Shown: positions 1-9,980 of the stretch, one piece after another
How positions within the stretch are numbered: position 1 is the first letter of the stretch
Layout of the letters: each line of letters starts with the position of its first letter
Assembly: GCA_021029095.1 (NCBI GenBank)
Contig: JAJOHG010000015.1
Span: forward strand, 310,001 to 374,000
Source of the DNA: Phellopilus nigrolimitatus
Taxonomy: Eukaryota; Basidiomycota; Agaricomycetes; Hymenochaetales; Hymenochaetaceae
Direction: 5' to 3'
DNA: 64,000 nucleotides
Made by a program: the position numbers and the translations under genes
Notes under the pieces: generated by a model
Seen by the model: the letters and a program-made list of their open reading frames with translations, nothing else
What the model was told of the DNA's origin: nothing
Databases searched by the model: none

Positions 1-3000
1 TCTGCTCGCTTTTCTAGCGCTTGGTCTTCTTCGCCTTGTCGCTTGTGTTCCTCAAGAATCTATATAGTACGACCGTAAGGGAAGAACATTTGCGAATGCA
101 AAGTGGATGCACTCACGCCCTCAAACTCTTTGAGCTCGGAGTCAGGCTTATTTGCAGATTTATTCGCGCGCGCCTTCGAGAATATTCAGATCATCTCCTA
201 AAACGCTACATCCTCAGTTACTCACCTTAACTAAGATTTCGCTAAAACGAGCGAAGACAATCTCCTCATGCAATTTGTCTTGGTAAAATGGTAGGCCTTC
301 AATGAGTTTCTTGACAGAACGTTCGGATTTAAACGGAAGCAGAGATAAGCAGAAGGCGATATCGCGCCATTGTCGAGGCTCGTCTGAAAGGCGGAAACGA
401 TAGCAGAGTTTCTCGACAATATTCTCGGCCTGCTTTTCCTGTTGACATAGAGTTGAGTAAGGCCGTGAAATTTACAAATGTGTCTTACCTTCTCAATAAA
501 TGAAAATATATATTTCATCGTGCTTTGGAATGTCTCTTCATCAACGGCATGCTCGCCAACAGACAAATGGCTAATGACTGGAGAAATCACAAAATTTCAG
601 AGACGTAACAGTTCCATCAATTGGAAGAGTACTTACCATCTGGCAAATTGTTGTAGATTGCATTATCTTTGGTTGACAACTCCGTAAAGAATAGTTTGGC
701 CAAGTCTGCAATTCTTCGCTCTGGGTCCTCCAGACACTTCGCCATTTCGCCGAGCTGGCCTTTGACTTTAATCATACCATTCAGGATCAGATGGGTCAAC
801 ACCATGAGCGTGTTCTTCTTGACAACTAGGTTGTGATCAGAAAGGCCCTTGTACAACTCGTTGCTGTTCTCGTCGATGATGTTGCTAAAGCAAACAGCGA
901 CGTCGCCCAGTGCGATGACGACATTACTGCGAATGTTTGGATCCTTCGATGTCTCCAGAATCTTGAAAAGCAACCGATGGTGCTGATCGCAGAATTGTGA
1001 GCTAACACAGAGTAGTTTGCTAAAAGCGAGGATAGCTGCCGTCCGAAGCGTCTTGTTCTATACGAAATTGGTAGTCAAATACTTCATCAGATATACACAA
1101 CGATAAATAAGAGACCGCACTTGCCTTGTACTTATGGGGACTACCGCAGATGTGAATAATCATAGGGCCAAAAAGTGCAAGGAGAGAATTTGGTCCATAG
1201 AGCAGCTCCGACTCTCGCACGGCGGCAATGCGCTCTCCGATCTCATCCTCAGCGTTGCCAGCAACCTGCTCTAGCTCTTCGCCGTCTTTAGCGTGTCGTG
1301 GGCTGTTTCCAGAGGCTGATTTTTCAGCTATATCCTCTCAAATCAGACTCTGACGATCAATTTCAGGAGCTGAATGACTACATGCCTTTCTCCTTCTCGT
1401 CCTTCTGCCTTTTCCACTCGCGCTCGACGAGTTCAAGGTAAACGATCTGCTTGATGGCAACGTGACCCACAACGAACAGCAGTTGACTGAGTTCAAAGGC
1501 ATCGCCTCTATCCCCAGATGCAGAAGAATGCGCTGATTGCGCTCTCGAAATGACTTCTGCGTCCGCATTTTCAGGCGCCGGGTCCTCGTCCATCGCTTCA
1601 GGGCTTTTCGGCCGCTCAGCTTGCTCGCTCTTGTCGCGCGTACTGAAAACTCGACGTGTGAGGTTTTTAATCAGGTCGTTACACATGACGTCTGGATGCT
1701 CTCCAAGTGCATAGATAGTGTTGATTGCTTGCTCGGCCATACCGAACCACTCTTTCGATCGAGTTGGAAACAGTACGGTATCCTGCAGTTTTCGAAAGAT
1801 AGCGTTGTCCATTTCCAGACGAAGAGTTTTGTCCAGAAGCGATCCTTCGAAGTTGCATTAGCACCAAACGAACAACATGCGGACATCAATGCATACCCTT
1901 GACCTTCTTCGCGCTTCCGTTGAGTCGTTGTAAGGCAACGCAGGTATATCTCGCTAAAAGCAGGTCTGCCTGGTTTGAATGAGCGCAAAGGCCACCATTG
2001 AAGTGACTCGGAAAAAATGACTTACTCTTCCGCAAGGGCCGAGCCCGATCTTCAGTAGAGTATCGACACGATCGGTTACAACGTTCCGCTTTGCTAAAGC
2101 CAACATTCCTAGGATAATAATGGCTCCACGACGTTGCTGTCTCGGGAGCTGCTTATCCGAGCCTAAAAGTGTCGGTCAGACCACATGCACGAACTGAATG
2201 AACCAATACAACTCACTATATACTTGCCAAAGCTTTCCGATGACATCTCCATGGATCTGGTCATCATCCATCATAGTCCGCATCAGCTCTTCCAGAGAAG
2301 TGAGTTCAGCCAATGTTGCATCATAAGTAAGCCTGACGACACATTATGTCAAGACACTTAACAAACTTATAAATAATTGTACTTACTCAATCATGTTCTT
2401 CGAGATTCTGTTCACTTGCTGTTTCGGCTCCATGTCCGGAAGAGGATCAAAGTACAGATTGCGATAGCATTCTAAGAGACGCGAGCGAATGCCTTTAAGT
2501 TCCTTACCATCCTCAGACGTCGAACTATTATCTTTAGACCAAATCAAGTGAATCATCTTCTTGATACCAGACTTTAAAATCAAAGCGAAACATATCAGTA
2601 TTGCTTGCTCAAGAAGTCTCCGAAACAATCCTACCTCTGCACCAATGAATTGATACTCGTGCGCAACGCGAAAGAATTCAATCGATTCCAAAACCTCTGC
2701 CTTATTCGTCGAACCGAGCAACTGGCCGATGATTTCCATGGCGCCTTCAATTTGACGGATAAAGTTTAGCGCTTCGGCGTAATACCGCTTGCGCAGCTTG
2801 AGATTCAGGATCTGGCTGCTCTCCAGCGCAGCGAGCGCAACCTGTTCGTCCGTCAGTGCGGAGATATCCAGCTGACTCTTGCGAGCTTTTTTCTTTGACT
2901 TCTTTTTCTTCCTATCCTTCTTTGCGGTTGCAAATGCAGATTTGGGTATCGTGCGTGGTGTCCGCGTGGCCATGGACTTACGTGGTGTCTTGTATGGAGT

Positions 3001-5082
3001 TCTCGGTGTGCGAAGAGGAGTAGGCGCGTCACTGTTGAGCGGAGTCGTGTTCTCGTCTTCCTCGTAGAAGCCTTCGTCACCCTCAACGTTCTCATCCCCA
3101 GCTTCGCCTTCAACGCCTTCCATGTCCTCGCCCGGGGCGGCACCCTCGACTTCCATGGCATCACCATCTTCGCTTGACTCGTAGAGCGGAACAGTCGAGG
3201 TCCGCGAGGGACTATGTCTGGATTAGAGTGGAAACAATTGAGCTTAATCAAGGACATACCGCATGCGCTTCCGAGCCGCTCTCATGGGTGAGCTCGTGAT
3301 CGCTTCGTCCGCCTCGCTATTATCATCGTTCTCGGATGCATCGAACTGCTCATCTTCGTCTTCTTCATCCTCATCTTCGTCCTCGCTGTCGCTCTGCTTT
3401 TCCCCGTCTTCACGTTCCTTTTCCGTGGCCGGCTTTTCCATTTCCTTCATATCCACCGCCTCCAACTCCTTGCAGATTTCCTGGTACCTTTCCTCCCACT
3501 CCTCAAGTTTCAGAAGCCCACCATGCATGAGGCCATACGGATGCGTCAATATGAGCTTCGTCAATAACGCAATAGCATGCCGCCGGACGCTACTTCCTTT
3601 ATCCTCCAACGCGCCAACAGTCATTTCAGTGATCGTAAGTCGTTGTTTAGGGAATTTTACGGGCAGGTCACAGAGCTTGGCCAGGGTCGTAATGACTTTA
3701 GCACGCACGTACGACGAGAGGTCGAGGTAACGCTCGGTGAGGAGATCAAAGAGGCTGTTCAACCTTTTCTCGCGCGCCTCTTGCTCTTCTTCATCGGACA
3801 TAGCGATCTCACGGATGAGACATCCAATTATTTCAATGAGAGCCATGCGCATCGGATAGGACTATTGCAAGTAGAATAAAATAAGAAACACTTGTAATCA
3901 TTGCTCGTGCATGATCATGCGTACCTCACTATCCAAATGCGCGAGCAGTAGACTGATTTGTTTCATTACAAGCCTCGGAGAGAGTTCGGCGAGCCGCACA
4001 AGAAAGCGCGAGAAAGCGCGAGGGCCCTTTGTGTCCTGTCCGTTGAAGTTCTTGCCCGCAATCTCCCGCAATATTTCCTCCGCGAGCTGGTTGTGATCGA
4101 ATTCTTTTGCGAGCACGGTGAGAGCCTCGGCCATCGGCTCGGAGAGATGCTCATAGTATTGCAGACACTGCATGATGGATATTTGCGCACCAAATCCGTG
4201 TCCATGGTGCTTGACGGCGAGACATATGACTTTGTATACACCGAGTTTGATGTCATTCGATTTCATGTATACCTCAGATTCACTAATGTGATACGCTGGT
4301 CGAGTAAGACAACTGGACGGAGTGTGAATGAAAGCTTGCATGAGAATGGAGGTTGGACTCACTTTATGAATGCATCTCTGTCCGGTGTCGTCGTCCAGAT
4401 CCGATGCGTTTTTAAACGCAACACCTTGCTAATGAGCGCTAGCGTCGATGGAATTTGGTTGAACCACGTCCATTGTGTGTCCTTCTTCGCTGCAACCCGT
4501 GCGTTCACGACTTTCCCTCCTCGTCCGCGCCGAGATCTCGAAGCCGGTGCAGCGGGTGCGTCATCATCGTTCCGCGATTTCACCTTCTCTGCTGCACTGA
4601 CGAACCACTGAAGGAGGAATGCGTACATCTCCAGTGGTGTTCGATGGGTACCGTAGAGCTCTGGGTCCCCGTTGTCGAGGTCACGCATTGTTGCCTCGAG
4701 TTCGACGAGAAATCCGGACGTCACGGAGTCCAGGAGTTTGTTCATCGCGGTTCCCTGTAGCGCGTCAGCGTATCTGTCTGAAAGTTAGTCCCAGTAGGCT
4801 ACTTCAACTAGATCGCCACTAACTTGAGCAAACTGCGATAGACGTCAAACACAAATGTGTTGGTGATGCTATCGGATGATTCTGCGACCTGTTCTACGGC
4901 GTCTGGAGGTATAGGACGCGTATTAGGAAAAGGACCGGACGGCGACAATGAAACCAACCTTCAAGCAATGCAGTAATTTCTGCACTGTCCATAGAACGGA
5001 TATCGTGTTCATTTGAGATGGCATAGCTTGCAGTATCTTGCAACGACTGGCATTGCTCTTGTAGCCGGAAATCGTCTCCCAT
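1..5082 (-). CDS. YCS4: Condensin complex subunit 1 (Cnd1/Ycs4), 3' end beyond window
   Basis: This is the HEAT-repeat, non-SMC subunit of condensin, which compacts chromosomes in mitosis. The start ATG is at 5082-5080 (protein begins MGDDFRLQ) and the gene is split by many short introns. The clearest family signature is in the exon at about 973-617: a HEAT segment reading NVVIALGDVAVCFSNIIDEN, followed by PERRIADLAKLFF and ELSTKDNAIYN. This is the conserved Cnd1 C-terminal domain. An acidic and Lys/Thr-Pro-rich linker (about 3400-2880; repeated TPR/TPK motifs and a KKDRKKKKSKKK stretch) is typical of the family and may hold CDK sites (inference). After the exon ending near 232, introns at about 231-177 and 117-60 lead into a charged C-terminal tail that continues past position 1, so the stop codon is not visible. 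The neighbour on + starts only 189 bp upstream, so the promoter region is shared. Confidence 0.9.
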
Positions 5083-5271
5083 GGTCGATGGTGCAGAAGT
5101 AGTTCTACGAGCTAGAGGCTGTTCAAACTCGCGGCGCGTATCGTCACACTCTTGTCACATATGACCATATGAGGTGTCGGAGTTTGCAACAGATGTTTCA
5201 TTCGCCGGAGTCCGCTACGTGTTTCAACAATTCAACTTGTCTCGTTCGTCTGTCTGCGTCTTCTCTGAGCT
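5083..5271. promoter_or_regulatory. Divergent promoter region between condensin and FunK1 copy 1
   Basis: This 189-bp spacer separates divergent start codons. A block at 5131-5198 (starts GCGGCGCGTATCGTCACACT, ends near GTCGGAGTTTGCA) is repeated with few changes at 9839-9897, upstream of FunK1 copy 2. The left edge of the duplicated kinase unit therefore lies between about 5083 and 5131. Conservation of the block beside two kinase starts suggests a promoter element (inference). Confidence 0.55.
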
Positions 5272-8090
5272 ATGGCCTCGCAGAGCCACCCATCTGAAAG
5301 CATCTCGACTCTTGATTCAACTCCGTATTCGAATAAACTCAATTCCAACGCTAATGTCGACTCTCAGCATGAGTCGCAGAAGACGATTGACACAGGAATA
5401 GATCCGTATATCAAACACGATCTCGCGGGAAGGATAAAAGTCAGTTTCGACAAATTCCTTGCAGCTTTCTCAGGCCAGCCTCCAGAGCACGCCCTCGTTC
5501 CGGATCCAGAAGTGTCTAGCATTGCCCAGGACTCAGAGATCGGACGGTTGCGCGATCTGTATTGCAATAGTGCACGCGATAACAAGAGGACTAACGCAGA
5601 GAAGCTGCGCTATGGTCCTTTCGTGAACCTTGCGAACGCAGTACTGAAGGCATTGAACAATGGCGAGGATCCACCTATAGTTTTTGTGAGGAATGATCCT
5701 CATCATCTCATGGGCGAGGCAGGCATTCAGCGCGTGCCCGACGTGGTCGTGGTCAACAGTAAATTGGAGTCGGTTAAAGACGGAAAATGGAGAGAGTATT
5801 CAAACCAGAACTCAAAGACCTCGTACAACACTCGGTGGACTTGGCATCAGGTCCTCTTCACGCTCGAGTTCAAGTTATCTGTTCCTGTCATCGAACTGAC
5901 GGGTTCTGATGTACAGTCCAACCCGCCTGAGACCTCGCAACAGCAGCCTCCTATACTTTCCACCCATTCTTTCTCAAATGATGATTATCCCACCTTCGAC
6001 GCAGCATCGTCGCATTCGCCTCCCGACGTGGTCTCGCCGTCATCGCATGCGCTGGTTGCAGCAGCTCAGCAAGTTGTGTTCCAGGCCGCACGGCCGGTCG
6101 CGGCCGACCGCACAGCGGTGATGTCTCTCGCAACGGGTATACCGGTGCCGCAGACGTCTTCGGCGGCACAGGTCACGGTCAACGAAGTGTCGGTGGCCAG
6201 CGCAGAAACGCAGTTTGCAGTGTTTGACGCAGGCTCCTCCAAGCCTAATGTCTCATCAGGCGCTTCTACTTCCACCGAAGGAGGTTTTTCTGTCCCAGTC
6301 CGGCCCCGAAGAAATGGCAAATCTGTCGTCAGAGCCTCCACTGATCAGTCGGATCAGCCGCGAAAGGGCAAGGGAAGGGCTTCGCGAAGATCAGCTACGC
6401 CTTCATCTGCTCCTGGAGTGGAGTCTACATCGTCAGGAGGCGACAAGAGGCCATTTTCGCGCGAAATTGGTTTGGAAGAGCAAAGACCAAAGAAGTTACG
6501 AAGCGAGCCGAGCCCAGAAATTGAGCCCGTTGACTTAGAGTTAAGCGGACCGGGCCTTCGCAACATGGGACCTCCGCCGCCGCCTGCGTCGGAGTATGCG
6601 GCGAACAAAAGAAAGTCCACAAAATGCATCCCTGATGAAGTACCTGATGATCTCTTGAGGCAGGCCGCTCGGTATGCTATCGACCAATTTGCATTCAGTC
6701 ACAATTTGCGCCACATATTCAACATGCAAGTGGTAGATGGACGCCTATGGATAGCCTACTACGACCATACTGGTGTCATCCTAACGGAGAAGTGCATTAG
6801 CTTTGTCGATGACTTGGACAGTTTCGTGCTTTTGCTGAAAGCTATGCTTAATATGAAGAAAGGCGATCGCGGTGTCTTAGAACAATTGCAGATGTCAAGA
6901 GAAATAGTAGCTGCCCCCGAGGCTCCTGCAAGTCCGGAGTGGGTTTGGAGCCTGTCTGTACCTGGACATACGATCGTGCTTCGCAATTCTTTAGCTAGAG
7001 TCAAGTCCTACGGATTATTAGGCAGGGCATCCGCAGTTGATTCGTGTTTCATGATATGTAAGGAAGATTGCGTGGAGAAGGAACGTTGCGGCGGCAGGAA
7101 GAACAAGCTTTACGCGGTCAAAAGGAGCTGGCCCGCAAAGAGCCGAGAATCCGAAGTGGACATCATAGAGAAAGGACGAAAGGCGCTGGAGATACTCGAC
7201 GCGGACGCAGGTTTTAGAGAAACGCATGCCATCAAGGGTAATCTTGTGGACCGTCTCCCAACAGTTCATTTCTCGGCGGATCTCGACGATCTGGAGGGCA
7301 GAGGTTTCAGGGCAAAACTCGGTGTTTTCCTCGGAGACCTCGAAAACCGCGTTTGGCGTGTAATCGTGTTTGACATACTTGTCCCAATACACGATCTGGA
7401 AGATATAAACGACTTCAAGCAATGCATTCGAGACATTTTTCAAGGCACGTTGTTTGTAATCCTTCCTTATCATGAATACTAACTGTCGCTGCAGTGCTTC
7501 ACTTTCTATGGATCATTGCGAAGATCATGCACCGCGATTTAAGCTCCGATAACTGTATGTTTCGCCGTCTAGCAGACGGAAGCGTGGTTGGCGTACTGAA
7601 TGATTGGGACCTGTCAAAATCGGGAGATTCGACGGGTCAATCCTCAAAAAGTCGGACAGGGACACGGCCATTTATGGCTATAGACCTACTTGTACCCAAT
7701 CCGCCGGCTCATCTCGAGCGGTACGACTGGGAGTCCATAATGTATGTCATAATATGGATCGCTTGCCGATTCGAACGTGGAGGTCACGAGACCAATCGGG
7801 AAGCACTGAAGAATTGGCTCATTCCAGATCTGGTGGTAGTGCAGGAAAAAAAACAATCTTTCTTGATGGCTAGACCTCCTGTCATAACCGGTTATTATGC
7901 GCCTCTTCGTAGTTGGATTTCTCAGCTGGTGAACATCTTTCGCAAAGGTTATGGCGCACGTCAAGAGCACGACGTGGTTCCCTCGCTGGATCTGACCAAT
8001 GTCGATAAGCGTTCCTCCGAGCCATTCGACGAAGAGACATTAGGCGGACATGTGACTTATGAAGCGCTGTGGGCGGTTCTCAGCAGATGA
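5272..8090 (+). CDS. FunK1-type fungal protein kinase, array copy 1 (full length, HRD intact)
   Basis: Exon 1 is 5272-7444 and exon 2 is 7495-8090, giving about 922 aa. The N-terminal third (residues about 50-220) contains VPDVVVV and, about 45 residues later, TLEFKLS. The middle is Ser/Pro-rich and low complexity with a basic RPKKLR motif that could act in nuclear import. The C-terminal part is a protein kinase: Gly-containing loop near GLLGRASAVDSC, Lys in LYAVKRSW, helix-C Glu in ESEVDIIEKG, catalytic loop HRDLSSDN, metal-binding DWD in LNDWDLS (DFG position), and activation segment RTGTRPFMAIDLL. These are hallmarks of the basidiomycete FunK1 family, whose substrates are unknown. Copy 1 is the only copy with a canonical HRD. 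Its single intron uses a GC donor. It also carries a GC-rich in-frame insert (about 5990-6235) absent from copies 2 and 3. Confidence 0.85.
7445..7494 (+). other. GC-AG intron of FunK1 copy 1
   Basis: The intron is 50 bp, starts GCACGT, has a perfect TACTAAC branch-point motif (7478-7484) and ends GCAG. Copies 2-4 have a 50-bp intron at the same codon with a GTAC donor. Splicing joins CAAG to TGCTTCAC and restores the kinase frame. The exon lengths sum to a multiple of three. Confidence 0.8.
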
Positions 8091-8474
8091 TGGTTTATGC
8101 GCGTACTCGTTTGTCATGGAGGGTATCACGACGGATAGACGGAGGCTCAGAAAGACATCCAGGACCTGTAACGATATGTATGCCATGTAATATTTTCGCA
8201 AGCCTTCTATCTATGTCGCTATCAACTGGTTTAATTCACTTGTTTGTTATCTTTTGCATGGGTCCTTACATGCCGGCAAAATCTCGTACAGAATTTGCTT
8301 CTACTGCTACTAGCTAGAATCAATCGAGGGCTTAAACGATTCCATATTTTGACCGTGCACAACACAACACCCTCATTATCCCTTTCCTGGCGAAGCCAAG
8401 TCCGTCAATAGCTTACACGAAAACAGTCCGTACCGGGCGCCTTCCCTTTTCTTTCGTGGCTTAGCATCCATTGT

Positions 8475-9745
8475 CTACAATTCCGCAGCAATATTATGGA
8501 TGAGCGGGACGATCTGCTTCGGCAGGAAAAGGATTTGGACTGACGACGGGGAAAGCAGTGTAGTCGTCAGGTTGCAACGAAATAAGTCGAAGTCGGGAGC
8601 GTCAGTGGCTTGGTTCCGAAGGACGTGAACAGAGGACTGAAAGGGAACGGAGCGGCAAAAGACAAAAAAAGAGCGAAAGAACTTACAGCTGTCGAGGCTA
8701 TATGATTTAGTCGTCAAACATGAGGAATCGAGGATAAAAACACTTAGCCAGGAAAGAAAAACGGAACATGCTCACATACTTCATCAGCTCCGCATAGAAG
8801 AAGCTCTCCGTGTCGACGACGAACGAGGTGGTCTTGTTCGTCACGTCGTTCGTGCCCGCGAACGCGTTGTTCACCTTCAGGAACGTGTTCAGGCTGTCCG
8901 CCACCGCGCGCCCGCGCGCCTGGTACTTCTCGTCGCTTGCGACACACTATGCATAGAAGTTGATCTCCATCATCCCGGGCCGCAGGATGTACAGGTGGGT
9001 GTAGAAAGTCTACGGCCCCCCTAAATAAGGAAGGTGGCTCCCGTCCGCGCCGTCCGAGCGTCCACATCGTTGCATTCACTTAAGAAAAGATCAAACAGGT
9101 TGTCTAACTCAAAAAGCCCTTTTTTAATAACTATATGATGAAAATACAATGTATACACAGTCGATTTGAGGTTAACCGTTTGCTTTTCACTGCTGTCACG
9201 TGATGCAACCTGTAGCCCTGACCACATTTTCAAGCTCGGTCACAAGTCCGATAACTGCCCCGCCGCGAAAACTACATGAGATACAATACATTTGGGAGGT
9301 GATTTGAGCTGGCAGTGTGCCGTGGACAATCGTGAATGACAACGGAGGATGCGGATGAGTGTACGCGACGCGGACGAGAGCCACCTTCCTTATTTAGGGG
9401 GGCCGTAGACTTTCTACACCCACCTGTAGTCCGTGCCGTCGTTGAGCATGTGTTCGCTGTGGAACTCTACGTTGGAGGCGGTTGCAGGATCCCCACCGGT
9501 GGAATTACCGTCACCAGAGATCTAGGCGAACGTCTCTGGGCCAATGCATGAAGATCCATATATAAATATCTAGGTATGTATAAGTTATGCCGAACGCGCG
9601 CAGTGTCTGGTAAGTGTTCCAACACGCTTCAACAAGGTGCGATACTGACGATGGTATCATTGTTCAATGGTCTTCCGCTCAGAAGCTAGCTTCCACCGTG
9701 GAAGCAACCATCATGCAAGCCAATGTGGCAAATGAGACCGACAGT
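8475..9745 (-). pseudogene. GH47 alpha-mannosidase relic 1 (decayed, MITE-interrupted)
   Basis: This stretch is homologous to the intact GH47 gene between about 21245 and 20291, that is, the C-terminal half of the enzyme. It keeps the exon encoding ADSLNTFLKVNNAFAGT and the terminal LPLIHNIAAEL-like end with its stop at 8477-8475. It is broken in several ways. The catalytic Glu codon of LRPE is now Gly (LRPG). A Trp codon in ETFAW has become TAG (about 9520). The exon encoding the Ca2+-binding NTEAHP motif is lost. A 435-bp inverted-repeat element sits at 8992-9426. The 5' half of the gene is absent. Lying tail-to-tail with FunK1 copy 1, it mirrors the arrangement of FunK1 copy 4 with the intact GH47 gene. 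Confidence 0.85.
8992..9426. mobile_element. 435-bp MITE-like element with long TIRs and TA target duplication
   Basis: The element starts CAGGTGGGTGTAGAAAGTCT and ends with the exact reverse complement. The terminal inverted repeats are identical over 49 bp (8992-9040 and 9378-9426) and recognisable to about 60 bp. It is flanked by TA (8990-8991) and TA (9427-9428). The intact GH47 gene at the same place reads GGATGTAGTCCG with a single TA, so the empty site is visible in the same window. TA duplication and a CAG-type terminus fit the Tc1/mariner/pogo superfamily. There is no transposase reading frame, so it is non-autonomous. The perfect TIRs suggest a young insertion. Confidence 0.9.
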
Positions 9746-9838
9746 AGAGGGTCTACATAGTTCAGAATTCTGCACTGACGTTCCTGAGGTTCCGAATGCG
9801 GCCAGTTCACTCGACGAATATCGGTCGTGGCATACTCA

Positions 9839-9897
9839 GCGGCGCGTATCGTCACACTTTTCTCACAAGAGACCGGATGAGGTGTCGGCGTTTGCAT
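9839..9897 (+). promoter_or_regulatory. Promoter-proximal block shared with FunK1 copy 1
   Basis: This matches 5131-5198 closely: the core GGCGCGTATCGTCACAC and the distal ATGAGGTGTCGG are identical. It lies about 85 bp before the copy 2 start. No equivalent is obvious upstream of copy 3, whose 5' flank differs until the last few bases before the ATG. Confidence 0.55.
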
Positions 9898-9980
9898 GGA
9901 CATTTGTCAGCTCAAGCGCGGCCACACCGACGCGTTGAAACAGTCTGAAATTTTCTTCTGCCTCTTTCCATCTTTTCATC

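Noticed and set aside
9336..9551. Frame whose peptide resembles one on the other strand near 9000
   Set aside because: The similarity arises because both cross the terminal inverted repeats of the 435-bp element. It is not a protein family.
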